Source: Bacteroidota bacterium (GTDB lineage: Bacteria; Bacteroidota; Bacteroidia; 2-12-FULL-35-15). Taken from it: a stretch of 64,000 nucleotides of DNA. Below the pieces are notes generated by a model, which saw only the letters and a list, made by a program, of their open reading frames with translations, did no database searches and was not told where the DNA came from. The DNA lies in NCBI GenBank assembly GCA_025963715.1, contig JAOQAG010000051.1, positions 124,001 through 188,000 of the forward strand, read 5' to 3'. Below, piece by piece: positions 1 through 9,084 of the stretch. The position numbers and the translations under genes were made by a program. How positions within the stretch are numbered: position 1 is the stretch's first letter; the number at the start of each line of letters is the position of its first letter.

Positions 1-1
1 T

Positions 2-631
2 GCCGAATTGATGACATTAGCCGGTTCCAATACTAAAATTAACGGCCAGCTGGAAATAGCTACAACAACCGGCGCCATATTGCTTCCAAGGCTTACAGCA
101 ATAGAAAGAACAGCTTTAACAGCGCCGGTACCGGGTATGATGATTTATAACAGCAGCACCGGCAAGTTTCAGGGCTATGCTACAGCTCTTGGTGTTGAGG
201 CACTTGATCAAAGTGCGACCATTTCAAATAGTCAGTTTTCCGGCTCAAATATCGGCCAATCGTTTATTGCAGGAGTAACAGGCGAATTATCGAAAGTAGA
301 TGTAACAGTATCTTTTGTAAGCACTGCCGGTTCATGCTCAGTTAATGTATATGCCGGAACAGGCTCGGGAGGTACTTTATTAGGTTCTTCTGCAGCCGTT
401 ACAATTTCTTCAACCGGAATAAAGTCATTTGTATTAACGGGGATAAATGTAACTGCAGGCAATACATATTCATTTATTCTTGTAAATTCAGCTAATTGTG
501 CCTTTTCAACAGATAATACTAATAGCTATCCTTCCGGAAGTTTCACTACAGTCATTCCAACCCCAATCTGGGACTTTTGGTTTAAAACATATATTAAGCC
601 GGCAGTCAACTCCTGGGTTGATTTTAACTAG
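2..631 (+). CDS. 3' part of a secreted fibre- or adhesin-like protein (5' end outside window)
   Basis: The frame is open from the first bases of the window, so this is the C-terminal ~209 residues of a longer gene. The opening part (GAILLPRLTAIERTALTAP, then GMMIYNSSTGKFQGY) is a recurring segment of Bacteroidota surface proteins that resemble phage tail fibres. It is followed by a Ser/Thr/Gly-rich beta-sandwich-like stretch (GQSFIAG, then repeated VTVSF/VNVYAG strands) ending in WVDFN. No catalytic motif and no T9SS sorting domain is visible. A hairpin terminator follows 20 bases after the stop. It lies upstream of two other exported proteins, consistent with a surface-protein cluster. Exact function unknown; the surface-fibre role is inferred. 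Confidence 0.7.
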   Translation, partial: AELMTLAGSNTKINGQLEIATTTGAILLPRLTAIERTALTAPVPGMMIYNSSTGKFQGYATALGVEALDQSATISNSQFSGSNIGQSFIAGVTGELSKVDVTVSFVSTAGSCSVNVYAGTGSGGTLLGSSAAVTISSTGIKSFVLTGINVTAGNTYSFILVNSANCAFSTDNTNSYPSGSFTTVIPTPIWDFWFKTYIKPAVNSWVDFN

Positions 632-650
632 CACAAGAATTGAACATTTA

Positions 651-690
651 AAAAGCCCGTCGGATCTTTCTTCCGGGTTTTTTATTTTTA
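651..690 (+). terminator. rho-independent terminator
   Basis: A hairpin (AAAGCCCG paired with CGGGTTTT) is followed by TTTATTTTTA, 20 bases after the stop of the fibre-like gene. Confidence 0.75.
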
Positions 691-756
691 GCACCTGCAA
701 TGATAAAAGACGGGTGCTTTTAATGGTTGTGGTTTATTCTAAGAAATAATATTGAT

Positions 757-796
757 AAAAAGCTCTTCAGGACAGACGTCCGGGGAGCTTTTTATT
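757..796 (+). terminator. second hairpin terminator
   Basis: AAAAAGCTC at 757-765 pairs with GAGCTTTTT at 785-793, ending in a T-rich tail. It is about 70 bases after the first terminator and makes a tandem pair that insulates the next gene. Confidence 0.65.
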
Positions 797-902
797 TGTT
801 CGTACAGGTGTGATTTGTTCTTTTGACTCATTGTACGGTAAAGTAATTGTGGTAGAACCAGGTAATTCTCCATTCTTTTTCTCTTTATTGCGATTGATTT
901 TC

Positions 903-978
903 TTTTCTGTCGTTGGAGTACATTTTTCTGTCGTTGGTACCAAATAATTAATTACTGTATGTCTGATGCTTACTTTCG
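903..978 (+). promoter_or_regulatory. 21-bp-spaced direct repeats and a -7-like box upstream of the T9SS cargo gene
   Basis: TTTTCTGTCGTTGG occurs at 903-916 and again at 924-937, a period of 21 bases (two helical turns). Downstream, TACTTTCG at 971-978 matches the Bacteroidota -7 consensus TAnnTTTG in 7 of 8 positions and sits 24 bases before the ATG at 1002. No TTTG -33 element stands at the right distance, which would suit an activator-dependent promoter. The rest of the 632-1001 gap holds only the two terminators. That a regulator binds here is inference. Confidence 0.4.
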
Positions 979-1001
979 GCATATTATTTATACTGCGTAC
1001 G

Positions 1002-1484
1002 ATGACAAAAACAAAAACGATTTTATTTTTCAGCTTGTTTCTTTTTGCTGTAACAGCGCTTAAAGCACAAACCGGAACAGTTGCCGCCGGCGGCAATGCC
1101 ACGGGACCGGGAGGTTCCGTAAGTTATTCGATCGGGCAAACCGATTACATTACTGAAAGCGGTAAGCCCGGAACTGTTTCACAGGGTTTGCAACAGCCTT
1201 ACGAAATTCAGGTAATGACAGGAATTGGAGTTACGGGAATAAACCTTTCGGCAACAGTTTATCCAAACCCTACAACAGATGTGGTTACGCTGAGCGTGCA
1301 GGATCTTTCGGTTGCGAACATGAGCTATGCTGTTTATGATATACAGGGAAAGCTAATCATGCATGATAAATTATCGGGAAGCTCAACCGTTATTTCTTTT
1401 GAAGGGTTAAGCAAGTCGGGTTACTTTATAAAAGTGCTGAGCAATAACAGTGAAGTAAAAACATTTAAGATCATTAAAAATTAA
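1002..1484 (+). CDS. short T9SS-exported protein with type A C-terminal sorting domain
   Basis: 160 residues. Residues 1-23 are a signal peptide (hydrophobic [13 protein letters not shown], ending KAQ). A glycine-rich segment follows ([17 protein letters not shown]), of the kind found in small Bacteroidota secreted proteins, then from about residue 85 a T9SS C-terminal domain beginning [13 protein letters not shown] with the usual YDIQGK and GYFIKV strands. The protein should cross the outer membrane by the type IX system and be anchored or released on the cell surface. The start at 1002 is preferred over an in-frame ATG at 966, because 1002 places the signal peptide at the N-terminus. Eight bases separate it from the next gene, so the two are probably co-transcribed. 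Confidence 0.85.
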   Translation: MTKTKTILFFSLFLFAVTALKAQTGTVAAGGNATGPGGSVSYSIGQTDYITESGKPGTVSQGLQQPYEIQVMTGIGVTGINLSATVYPNPTTDVVTLSVQDLSVANMSYAVYDIQGKLIMHDKLSGSSTVISFEGLSKSGYFIKVLSNNSEVKTFKIIKN

Positions 1485-1492
1485 AAAGCAAT

Positions 1493-4372
1493 ATGAAAAA
1501 AACACTCCTTAAAATTGTAACAGTTCTGCTGTTGAGTTTTCAATTTATAACTGCATCAGCGCAGGCTCCTCAAAAAATGAGCTACCAGGCGGTGGTGCGC
1601 AATGCAGGTAACACACTTGTAGCATCATCGCCGGTAGGGATGCAAATCAGCATCCTGCAGGGCTCGCCTGCAGGAACCCCGGTGTATGTGGAAACACAAA
1701 CTGCAATGACAAATGCAAACGGATTGGTAACAATTGAAATAGGAAATGGAACTCCGGTTACGGGAACGTTTGCCGCGATTAATTGGGTAGCAGGCCCTTA
1801 TTTTATAATGACAGAAACTGATCCTGCAGGAGGAACTGCTTATTCGATCACAGGAACAACTCAATTGATGAGCGTGCCTTATGCATTATATGCTGAGACA
1901 TCCGGTAACGGAGGTGTTGCAGGTGCTACAGGTGCTACAGGGGCAACTGGTGCAACAGGTTCTATGGGACCGATGGGTATGGGAATGCCGGGGATGCCGG
2001 GGATGCCAGGTTCAAATGGAGCAACAGGAACCACCGGTACAACCGGTGATGCCGGGATAAATGGGATGGATGGAGCAACCGGAGTTACCGGGGCAACAGG
2101 TACAGCAGGAACGAATGGAACTGATGGCGCAACCGGTGCTGCCGGTATGAACGGGATGGATGGAGCAACCGGAGTTACCGGAGCAACGGGTACAGCAGGA
2201 ACGAATGGAACTGATGGCACAACAGGTGCAACCGGTGCTATGGGGCCTATGGGAATGGGTATGCCGGGTATGATGGGTGCTGCAGGTGCAACCGGGTCAA
2301 CAGGTGCAAATGGAACGACAGGTGCAACCGGTAATACAGGTGCAACCGGAGCAACGGGTGCAAATGGAACTAATGGAATCGCAGGAACAACGGGGGCACT
2401 GGGAGCCACTGGTGGAACCGGATCAACAGGAGCAACCGGAAGTACGGGCGCAACGGGTATAGCTGGTGCAAATGGTACCAACGGAACGAATGGTGCCACC
2501 GGAGTTACAGGTGCTAACGGAATCGCAGGAACAACGGGGGCACTGGGAGCCACTGGTGGAACCGGATCAACAGGAGCAACCGGAAGCACAGGTGCAACCG
2601 GTGCTATGGGTCCAATGGGGCCGATGGGAATGGGTATGCCGGGCATGATGGGTGCCGCAGGTGCAACCGGATCAACGGGTGCAACTGGAACGACAGGTGT
2701 AACAGGTAATACCGGTGCAACCGGTGCTATGGGTCCAATGGGGCCTATGGGAGTGGGTATGCCGGGTACGATGGGTGCCGCAGGTGCAACGGGATCAACG
2801 GGATCAACGGGTGCAACTGGAACGACAGGTGCAACAGGTAATACAGGTGCAACTGGTGCAGCAGGTGTAGCAGGAACGAATGGAACTGATGGCGTAACCG
2901 GATCAACGGGTGCAACAGGCTTTATAGCAAACGGTTCCTTGGCCGGTAATACACCGTATTGGAATGGTTCTGCGTGGATAACAAATAGCAGCAATGTATT
3001 TAATAATGGTGGAAATGTGGGAATCGGAACGACAACTACAGCTGCCAAATTACACATTAAAGGAAATGCGGATAATACGCAGCTGATTATACAGGGAAAT
3101 GCCACACAAAGCATTTCAAGCCCGTTAATAAGGCTCCAGAATGCTGCAGGTACCGATCTGATGTGGATCAGTTCGGATAATACTTCAAATACATTTGTCG
3201 GCCTTAATACCGGAACCGCAAATACCGGAACGGCCAACACATTTATCGGCAGTAGTGCAGGGCTTTCAAATACCAACGGATCATCAAACACCGCATTAGG
3301 AACAGGTGCTTTAAAGTTTTCCATAAATGGTTCCGCGGATGTTGCTATAGGCTCGTTAGCGCTGCAATCAAATACATCAGGCAATTCAAATACCGCTGTT
3401 GGCTGTACCGCGCTTTTTGGGAACACTACAGGATCAAATAATTCAGCAACTGGTTATTACAGCCTTGCTCAGAATACAACCGGAGGATTCAACATCGCGT
3501 CAGGTTCTTATGCACTCTATAATAACACAACTGGTCTAGCAAATACAGGTATCGGGTACAAAGCTTTGTATAGCAATGTTTCCAGTAACTACAACACTGC
3601 AACAGGCTATTATGCGCTTTATTCCGCAACGGGAGCGGGAGCCAATAATACGGCAACGGGCTATAACACGCTTTACGGTACCACTACCGGAACAAATAAT
3701 ACGGCTATGGGATTCTATGCCCTTTCTAATAACATAACAGGAAATAATAATTCAGCTTTCGGAAACTTTGCCGGCCCGACTGTAGATAACCTGAACAACA
3801 CAACTGCATTGGGAAATAACGCTATTCCCACGGCAAGCAACATGGTGAGGATAGGAAACAATGCAGTTACGGTAATTGAAGGCCAGGTGGCTTATTCTTT
3901 CCCTTCTGATGCACGTTTTAAATACAATGTGCAAAGCAACGTACCCGGACTGGATTTTATCATGAAGCTGACACCTGTTACTTATTATTTTGATGAACAG
4001 GGTTTGCAAAAATTCTCTACAACAGGCGTGATCGATAAAAGCTTCAGGGAAGCTGCAAAAAACCAGGAACTGCATACAGGCTTTCTTGCACAGGATATTG
4101 AGAAAGTTTGTAAAGATTTGAATTTTAAATTTGATGGCGTGCATACGCCAACTTCCGACAAGGACCATTACAGCCTTGCTTACAGCCAGTTTATTATGCC
4201 ATTGGTTAAAGCGGTGCAGGAACAGCAGGTGATCATTGAAAAGCTGGAAAAACAGAATGCGGAAATTGTTGCTGCTCAAAAAGCAATGATGGAACGCCTG
4301 ATTCAGTTAGAAACTACTGCAAGCAACAAAACCGAAACTGCAGGTGCTGTTACTGCGGAAATAAAAAAATAA
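1493..4372 (+). CDS. collagen-like surface protein with YadA-type head repeats and S74 chaperone tail
   Basis: 959 residues. Signal peptide 1-24 (ITASAQ). Residues ~28-135 form a conserved Bacteroidota N-terminal domain ([15 protein letters not shown]). Residues ~138-478 are Gly-X-Y collagen repeats, mostly GAT and GST triplets with Met/Pro blocks ([10 protein letters not shown]). Residues ~505-800 carry repeated NTAxG/GxxAL motifs of the trimeric YadA head type ([12 protein letters not shown]). From ~808, SDARFKYNV starts a peptidase S74 domain (intramolecular chaperone of endosialidase), followed by a coiled coil near 890-945. Collagen, head and S74 parts all favour trimers, so a self-assembling fibre is likely. 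It has no T9SS domain, and export past the outer membrane is unclear. S74 tails usually self-cleave after folding; that is family knowledge, not shown here. The strong codon periodicity creates long spurious antisense frames. Confidence 0.88.
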   Translation: MKKTLLKIVTVLLLSFQFITASAQAPQKMSYQAVVRNAGNTLVASSPVGMQISILQGSPAGTPVYVETQTAMTNANGLVTIEIGNGTPVTGTFAAINWVAGPYFIMTETDPAGGTAYSITGTTQLMSVPYALYAETSGNGGVAGATGATGATGATGSMGPMGMGMPGMPGMPGSNGATGTTGTTGDAGINGMDGATGVTGATGTAGTNGTDGATGAAGMNGMDGATGVTGATGTAGTNGTDGTTGATGAMGPMGMGMPGMMGAAGATGSTGANGTTGATGNTGATGATGANGTNGIAGTTGALGATGGTGSTGATGSTGATGIAGANGTNGTNGATGVTGANGIAGTTGALGATGGTGSTGATGSTGATGAMGPMGPMGMGMPGMMGAAGATGSTGATGTTGVTGNTGATGAMGPMGPMGVGMPGTMGAAGATGSTGSTGATGTTGATGNTGATGAAGVAGTNGTDGVTGSTGATGFIANGSLAGNTPYWNGSAWITNSSNVFNNGGNVGIGTTTTAAKLHIKGNADNTQLIIQGNATQSISSPLIRLQNAAGTDLMWISSDNTSNTFVGLNTGTANTGTANTFIGSSAGLSNTNGSSNTALGTGALKFSINGSADVAIGSLALQSNTSGNSNTAVGCTALFGNTTGSNNSATGYYSLAQNTTGGFNIASGSYALYNNTTGLANTGIGYKALYSNVSSNYNTATGYYALYSATGAGANNTATGYNTLYGTTTGTNNTAMGFYALSNNITGNNNSAFGNFAGPTVDNLNNTTALGNNAIPTASNMVRIGNNAVTVIEGQVAYSFPSDARFKYNVQSNVPGLDFIMKLTPVTYYFDEQGLQKFSTTGVIDKSFREAAKNQELHTGFLAQDIEKVCKDLNFKFDGVHTPTSDKDHYSLAYSQFIMPLVKAVQEQQVIIEKLEKQNAEIVAAQKAMMERLIQLETTASNKTETAGAVTAEIKK
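1909..2925 (+). repeat. collagen Gly-X-Y coding repeat tract
   Basis: About 1 kb of imperfect 9- and 18-base repeats (GGTGCAACAGGTGCAACC-like units) encodes the collagen region. Larger duplications are visible: the block starting near 2380 (GTTGGAACTAATGG-like, then GCAGGAACAACGGGGGCACT) recurs near 2520 almost unchanged. Length variation between strains by slippage or recombination is likely. Confidence 0.85.
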
Positions 4373-4394
4373 TAAACGAATATTTTCGTTTAAG

Positions 4395-4427
4395 ATCCCG
4401 GGCAATTTTTTGCCCGGGATTTTTTGC
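4395..4427 (+). terminator. rho-independent terminator of the surface-protein operon
   Basis: ATCCCGGGCAA (4395-4405) pairs perfectly with TTGCCCGGGAT (4410-4420), followed by TTTTT. It lies 22 bases after the stop at 4372. Confidence 0.9.
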
Positions 4428-4562
4428 TTTGAAAAAGAAGTGAAAAACGGTTTGCTTTAATTCTGCGGTGATCGACGATCTGCAATCATTAGTCGAGAGA
4501 GCTGTTTGTACATTTTAATTATTGATAAAAACACTTAACTTTACGATTCAAAAAAAATAATC

Positions 4563-4874
4563 ATGGAAGAGCAAAACGAAAATCAGCTAAATATTGAATT
4601 GTCTGAAGAGGTTGCAGAAGGAATTTATTCCAACCTGGCGATCATTACCCATTCCACCTCCGAATTTGTGATCGATTTTATCCGCATGATGCCGGGAGTG
4701 CCAAAAGCAAAAGTAAAATCCCGGATCGTATTAACGCCTCAGCATGCAAAACGATTAATGAAAGCACTGAAGGATAACATCAGCAAATTTGAGCAGCAGA
4801 ACGGCGCTATTAAAGATACGGATATGCCGAACGGTTTACCGCTGAGCTTTGGCGGCCCAACTGCACAGGCATAA
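4563..4874 (+). CDS. DUF3467 family protein
   Basis: 103 residues, acidic and soluble, without signal peptide. The core (EVAEGIYSNLAIITHSTSEF, FIRMMPGVPKAKVKSRIVLTP, QHAKRLMKAL) is characteristic of the DUF3467 family, a small protein widespread in bacteria whose biochemical role is not established. The family is predicted to be a compact beta/alpha fold. The gene stands alone between a terminator and a 207-base gap that contains only a degraded ATCCCGGG-type palindrome near 4910. Family assignment is firm; function unknown. Confidence 0.85.
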   Translation: MEEQNENQLNIELSEEVAEGIYSNLAIITHSTSEFVIDFIRMMPGVPKAKVKSRIVLTPQHAKRLMKALKDNISKFEQQNGAIKDTDMPNGLPLSFGGPTAQA

Positions 4875-5081
4875 TAAATTACAGATTGCTTATATATTTA
4901 GCAGATCCCGTGTCGCGGCAGGGGATGACGATCTAAAAATAAATTTGCAAAAATAATGTAAAACAGAAGATCAAAAAGCAATTCTTCCCGGTTATAAACC
5001 GTATTCGCCGTTCATCCAATACTACAAAAAGAATGCATTTTTTTCCTGATATTTAATAAAAATAAAAACTCTCTAGACAAA

Positions 5082-6266
5082 ATGAATTTTAAAAAACAAT
5101 TAATCATCGCGATGGCTTTTGTAAGTGTTTCTGCATTTGCGCAGACGCCGACACCGCAAACGTTTACCAACAAAAAAGACGGTAATTATAAATTTACTGT
5201 TGTGAAAAACCTGGATGCTACAGCAGTTCAGGATCAGGCGCATTCCGGTACCTGCTGGACGTTCTCTTCCCTTTCTTTTATTGAATCGGAATTGTTGCGC
5301 ATGGGAAAACCGAAAGTAAATCTTTCTGAAATGTTCATCGTGCATAACGCGTACAATATGAAAGCAGACAAATATGTGCGCATGCACGGTTCTGTTAATT
5401 TTGGCGAAGGTGGAGCATTTCACGATGTAATGGCGGTAGTGAAAGATTCGGGAATTGTGCCGCAAATGGTTTACTCCGGATTTGCAAACGGTGAAAAAGA
5501 TGTGAATGGCGAGAAAAAGATCAATCATAGCGAACTGGATGCACTTACGAAAAACATCGTGGAAACGGTAGTCAAAAGTGATAAGCCGGGAATTGCATGG
5601 AAAAAAGCATTTAACGGTACGTTGGATGCCTACCTTGGCCCGATCCCTAAAACATTTACCTACGAAGGAAAACAATACACTCCGCAAACATTCCGCGATA
5701 TGTTAGGGATCAATCCTAACAATTACATTGAGATCAGCTCTTTTAATCATCACCCGTTTTATTCCAAATTTGTATTGGAAGTGCCGGATAATTGGGCGGC
5801 TGACCAGGTGTATAACCTGCCTTTGGACGAAATGATCGCGGTAATGGATAATGCGCTGATGAACGGATACACGATTGCATGGGGCGCGGATGTAAGTGAA
5901 AAAGGATTTTCTTTCAAAAACGGTGTAGCTATTGTTCCTGACCTGGAATGGGGCGATGTGAAAAAAGAAAAAATGGATTCTGTTATTTTAAATCCGGGAA
6001 AGCAAAAAGTGATCACACAGGAGATGCGCCAGGAAGCGTTCAATAATTACGAAACGCAGGATGACCATGGAATGCACATTGTAGGGATTGTGAAAGACCA
6101 GAATGGTGTAAAATACTACATTGTAAAAAACTCATGGGGAGTTAAAGGAAACGATTGTGACGGTTTCTTTTATGCATCTGAAGCGTATGTAAAATACAAA
6201 ACTACTTCGATCATGCTTAATAAAGATGGTGTGAGCAAAGACATTGCTAAAAAACTAGGCTTGTAA
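5082..6266 (+). CDS. secreted C1B (bleomycin hydrolase-like) cysteine peptidase
   Basis: 394 residues with signal peptide 1-21 (SAFAQ). The papain-fold catalytic set of family C1B is complete: Q52 and C58 in QAHSGTCWTFSS, H332 in GMHIVGIV and N350 in VKNSWG. Length and the inserts between Cys and His fit PepC/bleomycin hydrolase enzymes, which act as aminopeptidases on peptides. Here the enzyme is exported, so it probably works on peptides in the periplasm or outside the cell. It is a single gene followed 205 bases later by a bidirectional terminator. Substrate range cannot be read from sequence. Confidence 0.88.
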   Translation: MNFKKQLIIAMAFVSVSAFAQTPTPQTFTNKKDGNYKFTVVKNLDATAVQDQAHSGTCWTFSSLSFIESELLRMGKPKVNLSEMFIVHNAYNMKADKYVRMHGSVNFGEGGAFHDVMAVVKDSGIVPQMVYSGFANGEKDVNGEKKINHSELDALTKNIVETVVKSDKPGIAWKKAFNGTLDAYLGPIPKTFTYEGKQYTPQTFRDMLGINPNNYIEISSFNHHPFYSKFVLEVPDNWAADQVYNLPLDEMIAVMDNALMNGYTIAWGADVSEKGFSFKNGVAIVPDLEWGDVKKEKMDSVILNPGKQKVITQEMRQEAFNNYETQDDHGMHIVGIVKDQNGVKYYIVKNSWGVKGNDCDGFFYASEAYVKYKTTSIMLNKDGVSKDIAKKLGL

Positions 6267-6470
6267 AACTGAAATGGATGTTTGATGTTAGACTGTGTGA
6301 AGGAGATGTATTTGCTGTGTGGAATTGGAACGCTGATCTGTTAGGATTTTTTATGATAAAAAAGGATAGCTGCGTTTGCTTGTGCTAATATGATAAAATA
6401 GGATTAGCGCCGTTTCTTGTTCGAGCGAAGCCAGGAAATAAACATTTTTATAGAAACATATAAATTCAAA
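6267..6470. other. gap after the C1B peptidase gene
   Basis: The stretch 6267-6599 contains no gene. It opens 8 bases after the stop with three degenerate heptads (TGGATGT, TTGATGT, TAGACTG at 6275-6295), then unstructured AT-rich sequence, the terminator at 6471-6510 and a heptad array at 6561-6596. Confidence 0.6.
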
Positions 6471-6510
6471 ACAAAAGCGAAGCACAATGCTTCGCTTTTG
6501 TTATTTTTTA
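6471..6510. terminator. bidirectional terminator between convergent genes
   Basis: ACAAAAGCGAAGCA (6471-6484) pairs perfectly with TGCTTCGCTTTTGT (6488-6501) around a 3-base loop, with T- or A-rich tails on both sides. It serves the + strand peptidase and the - strand SPOR-like gene. Confidence 0.9.
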
Positions 6511-6560
6511 AATACAGAAGAAAGATGAACTTTTTACAAACACAGCATCTGCGCAAAGCA

Positions 6561-6597
6561 AACTTTAAACTTTTGAACTTTAAACTTTGAACTACAT
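6561..6597. repeat. heptad array at the stop codon of the SPOR-like gene
   Basis: AACTTTA, AACTTTTG, AACTTTA, AACTTTG, AACTACA in tandem, ending within 4 bases of the stop (6600-6602) of the - strand gene. It is preceded by the flank CAGCATCTGCGCAAAGC, which recurs beside other arrays of this type. Confidence 0.75.
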
Positions 6598-6599
6598 TA

Positions 6600-7472
6600 T
6601 TATTTTACAATTTTTCCATTTTCAAATGCAACAATAAATGCACCCTGGAACCCTTTGTCGATCATTTCTTTTTTGCGTTTTACAGCTTCGTCGTATGTTT
6701 TAAAATTACCGCTGAAATATTTGGTCATGCCGTTATCCAATTGCAGCGTTGATGGCTCGGAAACGCCATCAATGTGCGGTTTTTGACTGAATGCACCGAT
6801 CTGTACTTTGTAGGTACGGCCCGGAATGCTTGCAGCAGCAGCGGTAGCAGGTACCGGAGCAGGTGTTGGTTTTGTAACAACAGGAGGCGCTTCTTTTTTA
6901 GTTTCTACCGGTTTTGGTTTTTCCGCAACAGGTGCAGGTGTTGAAGCAGGTGTTGGTTTCGGCGTTTCAGCAACCACCGGTTTTGTTTCTGCTGGTGCCG
7001 GTGTGCTTTCTTTTACAGGTTCGGTTTTTACAGGCGTTGGAGCAGGAGCGGAGCCGCCAATGCTTACGGCTTGTGGCGCTATATCAAATACTTTGCGCTC
7101 GTTACCCATTACGTAGGAAAATTTCCCGCCAATGGAAAGTGTTCCGCTTGCACCTGCCGGAACCGTGATTTTATAAGTGATCACAAACTGGTCGGTGCTG
7201 GGTGGTGAGATCCAGATGATCTTAGCGCCATTATCGGCAAATGTAAAATTCCCTCCTTTGCTATCAATATCGGTGGCTGTATAATTGGCAGGCAGTTCCT
7301 GGAAATATTTCATAAACCCGCTTACCCCGGCTTTATTTACGGTAATCTCCACGGTAAAATCTTTACCGGGTGCCGCCGAGCTTACTGTTTTAACGGTTGC
7401 GGTAATATCCTGTGCAGAAGCAGCCAGTGAGGCGGTCAAAATTAACAGGAGCATGTTTAATTTTTTTAGCAT
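6600..7472 (-). CDS. exported protein with Pro-rich linker and SPOR-like C-terminal domain
   Basis: 290 residues. Signal peptide 1-21 (LAASAQ). Residues ~22-150 are a beta-rich domain (TVEITVNKAGVSGFMKYFQE) of unknown role; ~150-215 is a Pro/Thr/Lys/Glu linker; ~218-290 resembles SPOR (YKVQIGAFSQ, then YFSGNFKTYDEAVKRKKEM, ending AFIVAFENGK). SPOR domains bind denuded peptidoglycan glycan strands, so this is probably a periplasmic, wall-associated protein. The first domain recalls cohesin- or Ig-like folds but I cannot name it. The gene is divergent from the YcaQ gene with 67 bases between starts and convergent with the C1B peptidase. Confidence 0.72.
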   Translation of the reverse strand: MLKKLNMLLLILTASLAASAQDITATVKTVSSAAPGKDFTVEITVNKAGVSGFMKYFQELPANYTATDIDSKGGNFTFADNGAKIIWISPPSTDQFVITYKITVPAGASGTLSIGGKFSYVMGNERKVFDIAPQAVSIGGSAPAPTPVKTEPVKESTPAPAETKPVVAETPKPTPASTPAPVAEKPKPVETKKEAPPVVTKPTPAPVPATAAAASIPGRTYKVQIGAFSQKPHIDGVSEPSTLQLDNGMTKYFSGNFKTYDEAVKRKKEMIDKGFQGAFIVAFENGKIVK

Positions 7473-7539
7473 TTGTATCTCTATTTTTAAGGGATACCAA
7501 AATTAAGAAAATTCCTTAATTTGGCTAATAAATTTATCA

Positions 7540-8745
7540 TTGAAAAAAAGCATTGAAATACTCTCGCCTGAACAGGTAAAAACGCTTGCTCTGCACAGTC
7601 AGGGCTTGCTGTTGCCCGCTTATGGCAAAGGAAACAAAGCGGTTGTTGCCGCCATTGAGCATTTGGGTTATGTACAAATTGATACGCTGGCGGTGGTAGC
7701 GCGGGCGCATCATCATACCTTATGGAGCCGTTTGCCGGATTATAATGAAAAACGGCTGCACACTTTATTGGAAAACGACAAACAAATTTTTGAATACTGG
7801 AGTCATGCGGCTTCGTACCTGCCGATGAGCGATTACCGTTTTTCGCTGCCGCGTAAAAAAGCATACGCTGATGGAAAATCGCATTGGTTTGCGCAGGATA
7901 AAAAATTAAAAAAATATGTGCTTGATCGCATTAAAGCGGAAGGTGCATTACAATCGAAGGATTTTGAATTTAAGCGTACCGGCCCGGGAAACTGGTATGA
8001 ATGGAAACCTGCAAAACGTGCATTGGAACAATTGTTCATGGAAGGCGAGCTGATGGTTGCAAAACGACAAGGCTTTCAGAAAGTATATGATCTTACGGAA
8101 CGTGTGCTTCCGGCAGAAGTAAATACCATCGTGCCAACGGAAAAAGAATATGCGGAATATTTGATCCGGAAAGCGATCCAGTCGAACGGAATTGCGGAAG
8201 AAAAAGAAATTGCCTACATCCGAAAAGGCTTGAGGGAAGTGATCAATAAAGCATTAAAAAAAATGCTGAAAGACGGTGAGTTGATGGAAGTGAAAGTAGA
8301 AGGATTGGGTGAAACGTTGTTTGTGACAAGCGCCGCGCAATTAAAATCGATTGAAAAAATAAAAGAGAAAAAAAACATTCAATTGCTTTCTCCTTTTGAT
8401 AATGCGGTAATTCAGCGGAAGCGTGTACAGCGTTTTTTTGATTTTGATTACCAGATCGAATGTTATGTGCCGGAACCGAAGCGGAAGTTTGGCTATTTTT
8501 GTTTGCCGGTATTGTACGGGCATTCTTTTGTAGCGCGCTTTGACCCGAAAGCGGACCGTGCATCAAAAATATTTTACATCAAACAAATGCATTTCGAAAA
8601 AAGCTTTGTGCCGGATGCCGATTTTAATGCGGCTTTTGCATTGCGTTTAAAGGAGTTTGCAGCATTTAACGGTTGTACAAAAATTGTGATCGATAAGGCA
8701 GATGCGAAGTGGAAAAAGGAAATGAAAAATAATTTGAAAATTTGA
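7540..8745 (+). CDS. YcaQ-family winged-helix DNA glycosylase
   Basis: 401 residues, no signal peptide. The N-terminal part has the HTH_42 organisation, with the QxD motif of YcaQ/AlkX at Q46-I-D48 (GYVQIDTL), followed by VARAHHHTLWSRL and YWSHAASYLPM, both typical of this family. Enzymes of this group unhook interstrand DNA crosslinks and remove N7-alkylpurines; the QxD residues are catalytic in E. coli YcaQ. No ATG is available, so the start is a TTG (7540) reading KKSIEILSPEQ. The last codons and the stop (NNLKI) lie inside an (AATTTGAA)n array, so the natural C-terminus may have been altered. It is a monocistronic unit. Confidence 0.85.
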   Translation: MKKSIEILSPEQVKTLALHSQGLLLPAYGKGNKAVVAAIEHLGYVQIDTLAVVARAHHHTLWSRLPDYNEKRLHTLLENDKQIFEYWSHAASYLPMSDYRFSLPRKKAYADGKSHWFAQDKKLKKYVLDRIKAEGALQSKDFEFKRTGPGNWYEWKPAKRALEQLFMEGELMVAKRQGFQKVYDLTERVLPAEVNTIVPTEKEYAEYLIRKAIQSNGIAEEKEIAYIRKGLREVINKALKKMLKDGELMEVKVEGLGETLFVTSAAQLKSIEKIKEKKNIQLLSPFDNAVIQRKRVQRFFDFDYQIECYVPEPKRKFGYFCLPVLYGHSFVARFDPKADRASKIFYIKQMHFEKSFVPDADFNAAFALRLKEFAAFNGCTKIVIDKADAKWKKEMKNNLKI

Positions 8746-8770
8746 AAATTTGAAAATTTGGAAATTTGCT
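8731..8770 (+). repeat. octad array (AATTTGAA)5 overlapping the ycaQ-like stop codon
   Basis: Five in-register octads: AATTTGAA three times, then AATTTGGA and AATTTGCT. The TGA stop (8743-8745) is part of the second unit, and the codons for the last residues are array sequence. Confidence 0.85.
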
Positions 8771-8784
8771 GTATGGAAGAAAGG

Positions 8785-8944
8785 GATTACTGATGTGCAG
8801 ATTACTAATGTGCAGATTTGCCGGATGCTTAAAAGAACTAAACCCTTTCAGGGCTTTTTTGTCCCTGGAAGGGTTAGATAGCAAACGTTGGAATGGAAAA
8901 GATTACTGATTTCTGATGTACAGATGAGAAAAATGTTGCCACAG
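8785..8944 (+). repeat. direct repeat copy 1 flanking the 9085 gene
   Basis: It matches 9459-9611 along ~150 bases. It opens with two 15-base units (GATTACTGATGTGCA-like), then TTTGCCGGATGCTTAAAAGA, then a hairpin (AACCCTTTCAGGG / CCCTGGAAGGGTT around TTTTTTGT) and GATAGCAAAC, and ends ATGTTGCCACAG. It fills the 8746-9084 gap together with the octad array and the following inverted repeat. Confidence 0.85.
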
Positions 8945-9052
8945 ATTCACGGATTAAAAAATTAAAAAAAGAAATTACACAAATCTTAAAATCGCTTTGC
9001 GATTTAATCCGGGTAATAATTTTTTCATTAAAAATCTGTGAATCTGTGGCTC
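8937..9052. repeat. inverted repeat with CCACAGATTCAC arms
   Basis: TTGCCACAGATTCACGGATT at the left end pairs with AATCTGTGAATCTGTGGC at the right end, around an AT-rich ~70-base centre that contains ATCGCTTTGCGAT. It is a MITE-like palindromic element; a half copy stands at 50243-50262. Confidence 0.75.
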
Positions 9053-9084
9053 TTCATTTTCAGTCTTAAAAATAATTTAAAAAA

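Noticed and set aside
767..1102. 111-codon frame on the - strand before the T9SS cargo gene
   Set aside because: Low-complexity Lys/Asn/Thr composition; it overlaps a terminator, the direct repeats and the start of a clear exported protein gene.
1879..3426. 515-codon open frame on the - strand, Pro/Val/Ala-rich
   Set aside because: It is the antisense shadow of the collagen Gly-X-Y repeats. It lacks a signal or known domain, and its composition follows directly from the repeat codons of the sense gene.
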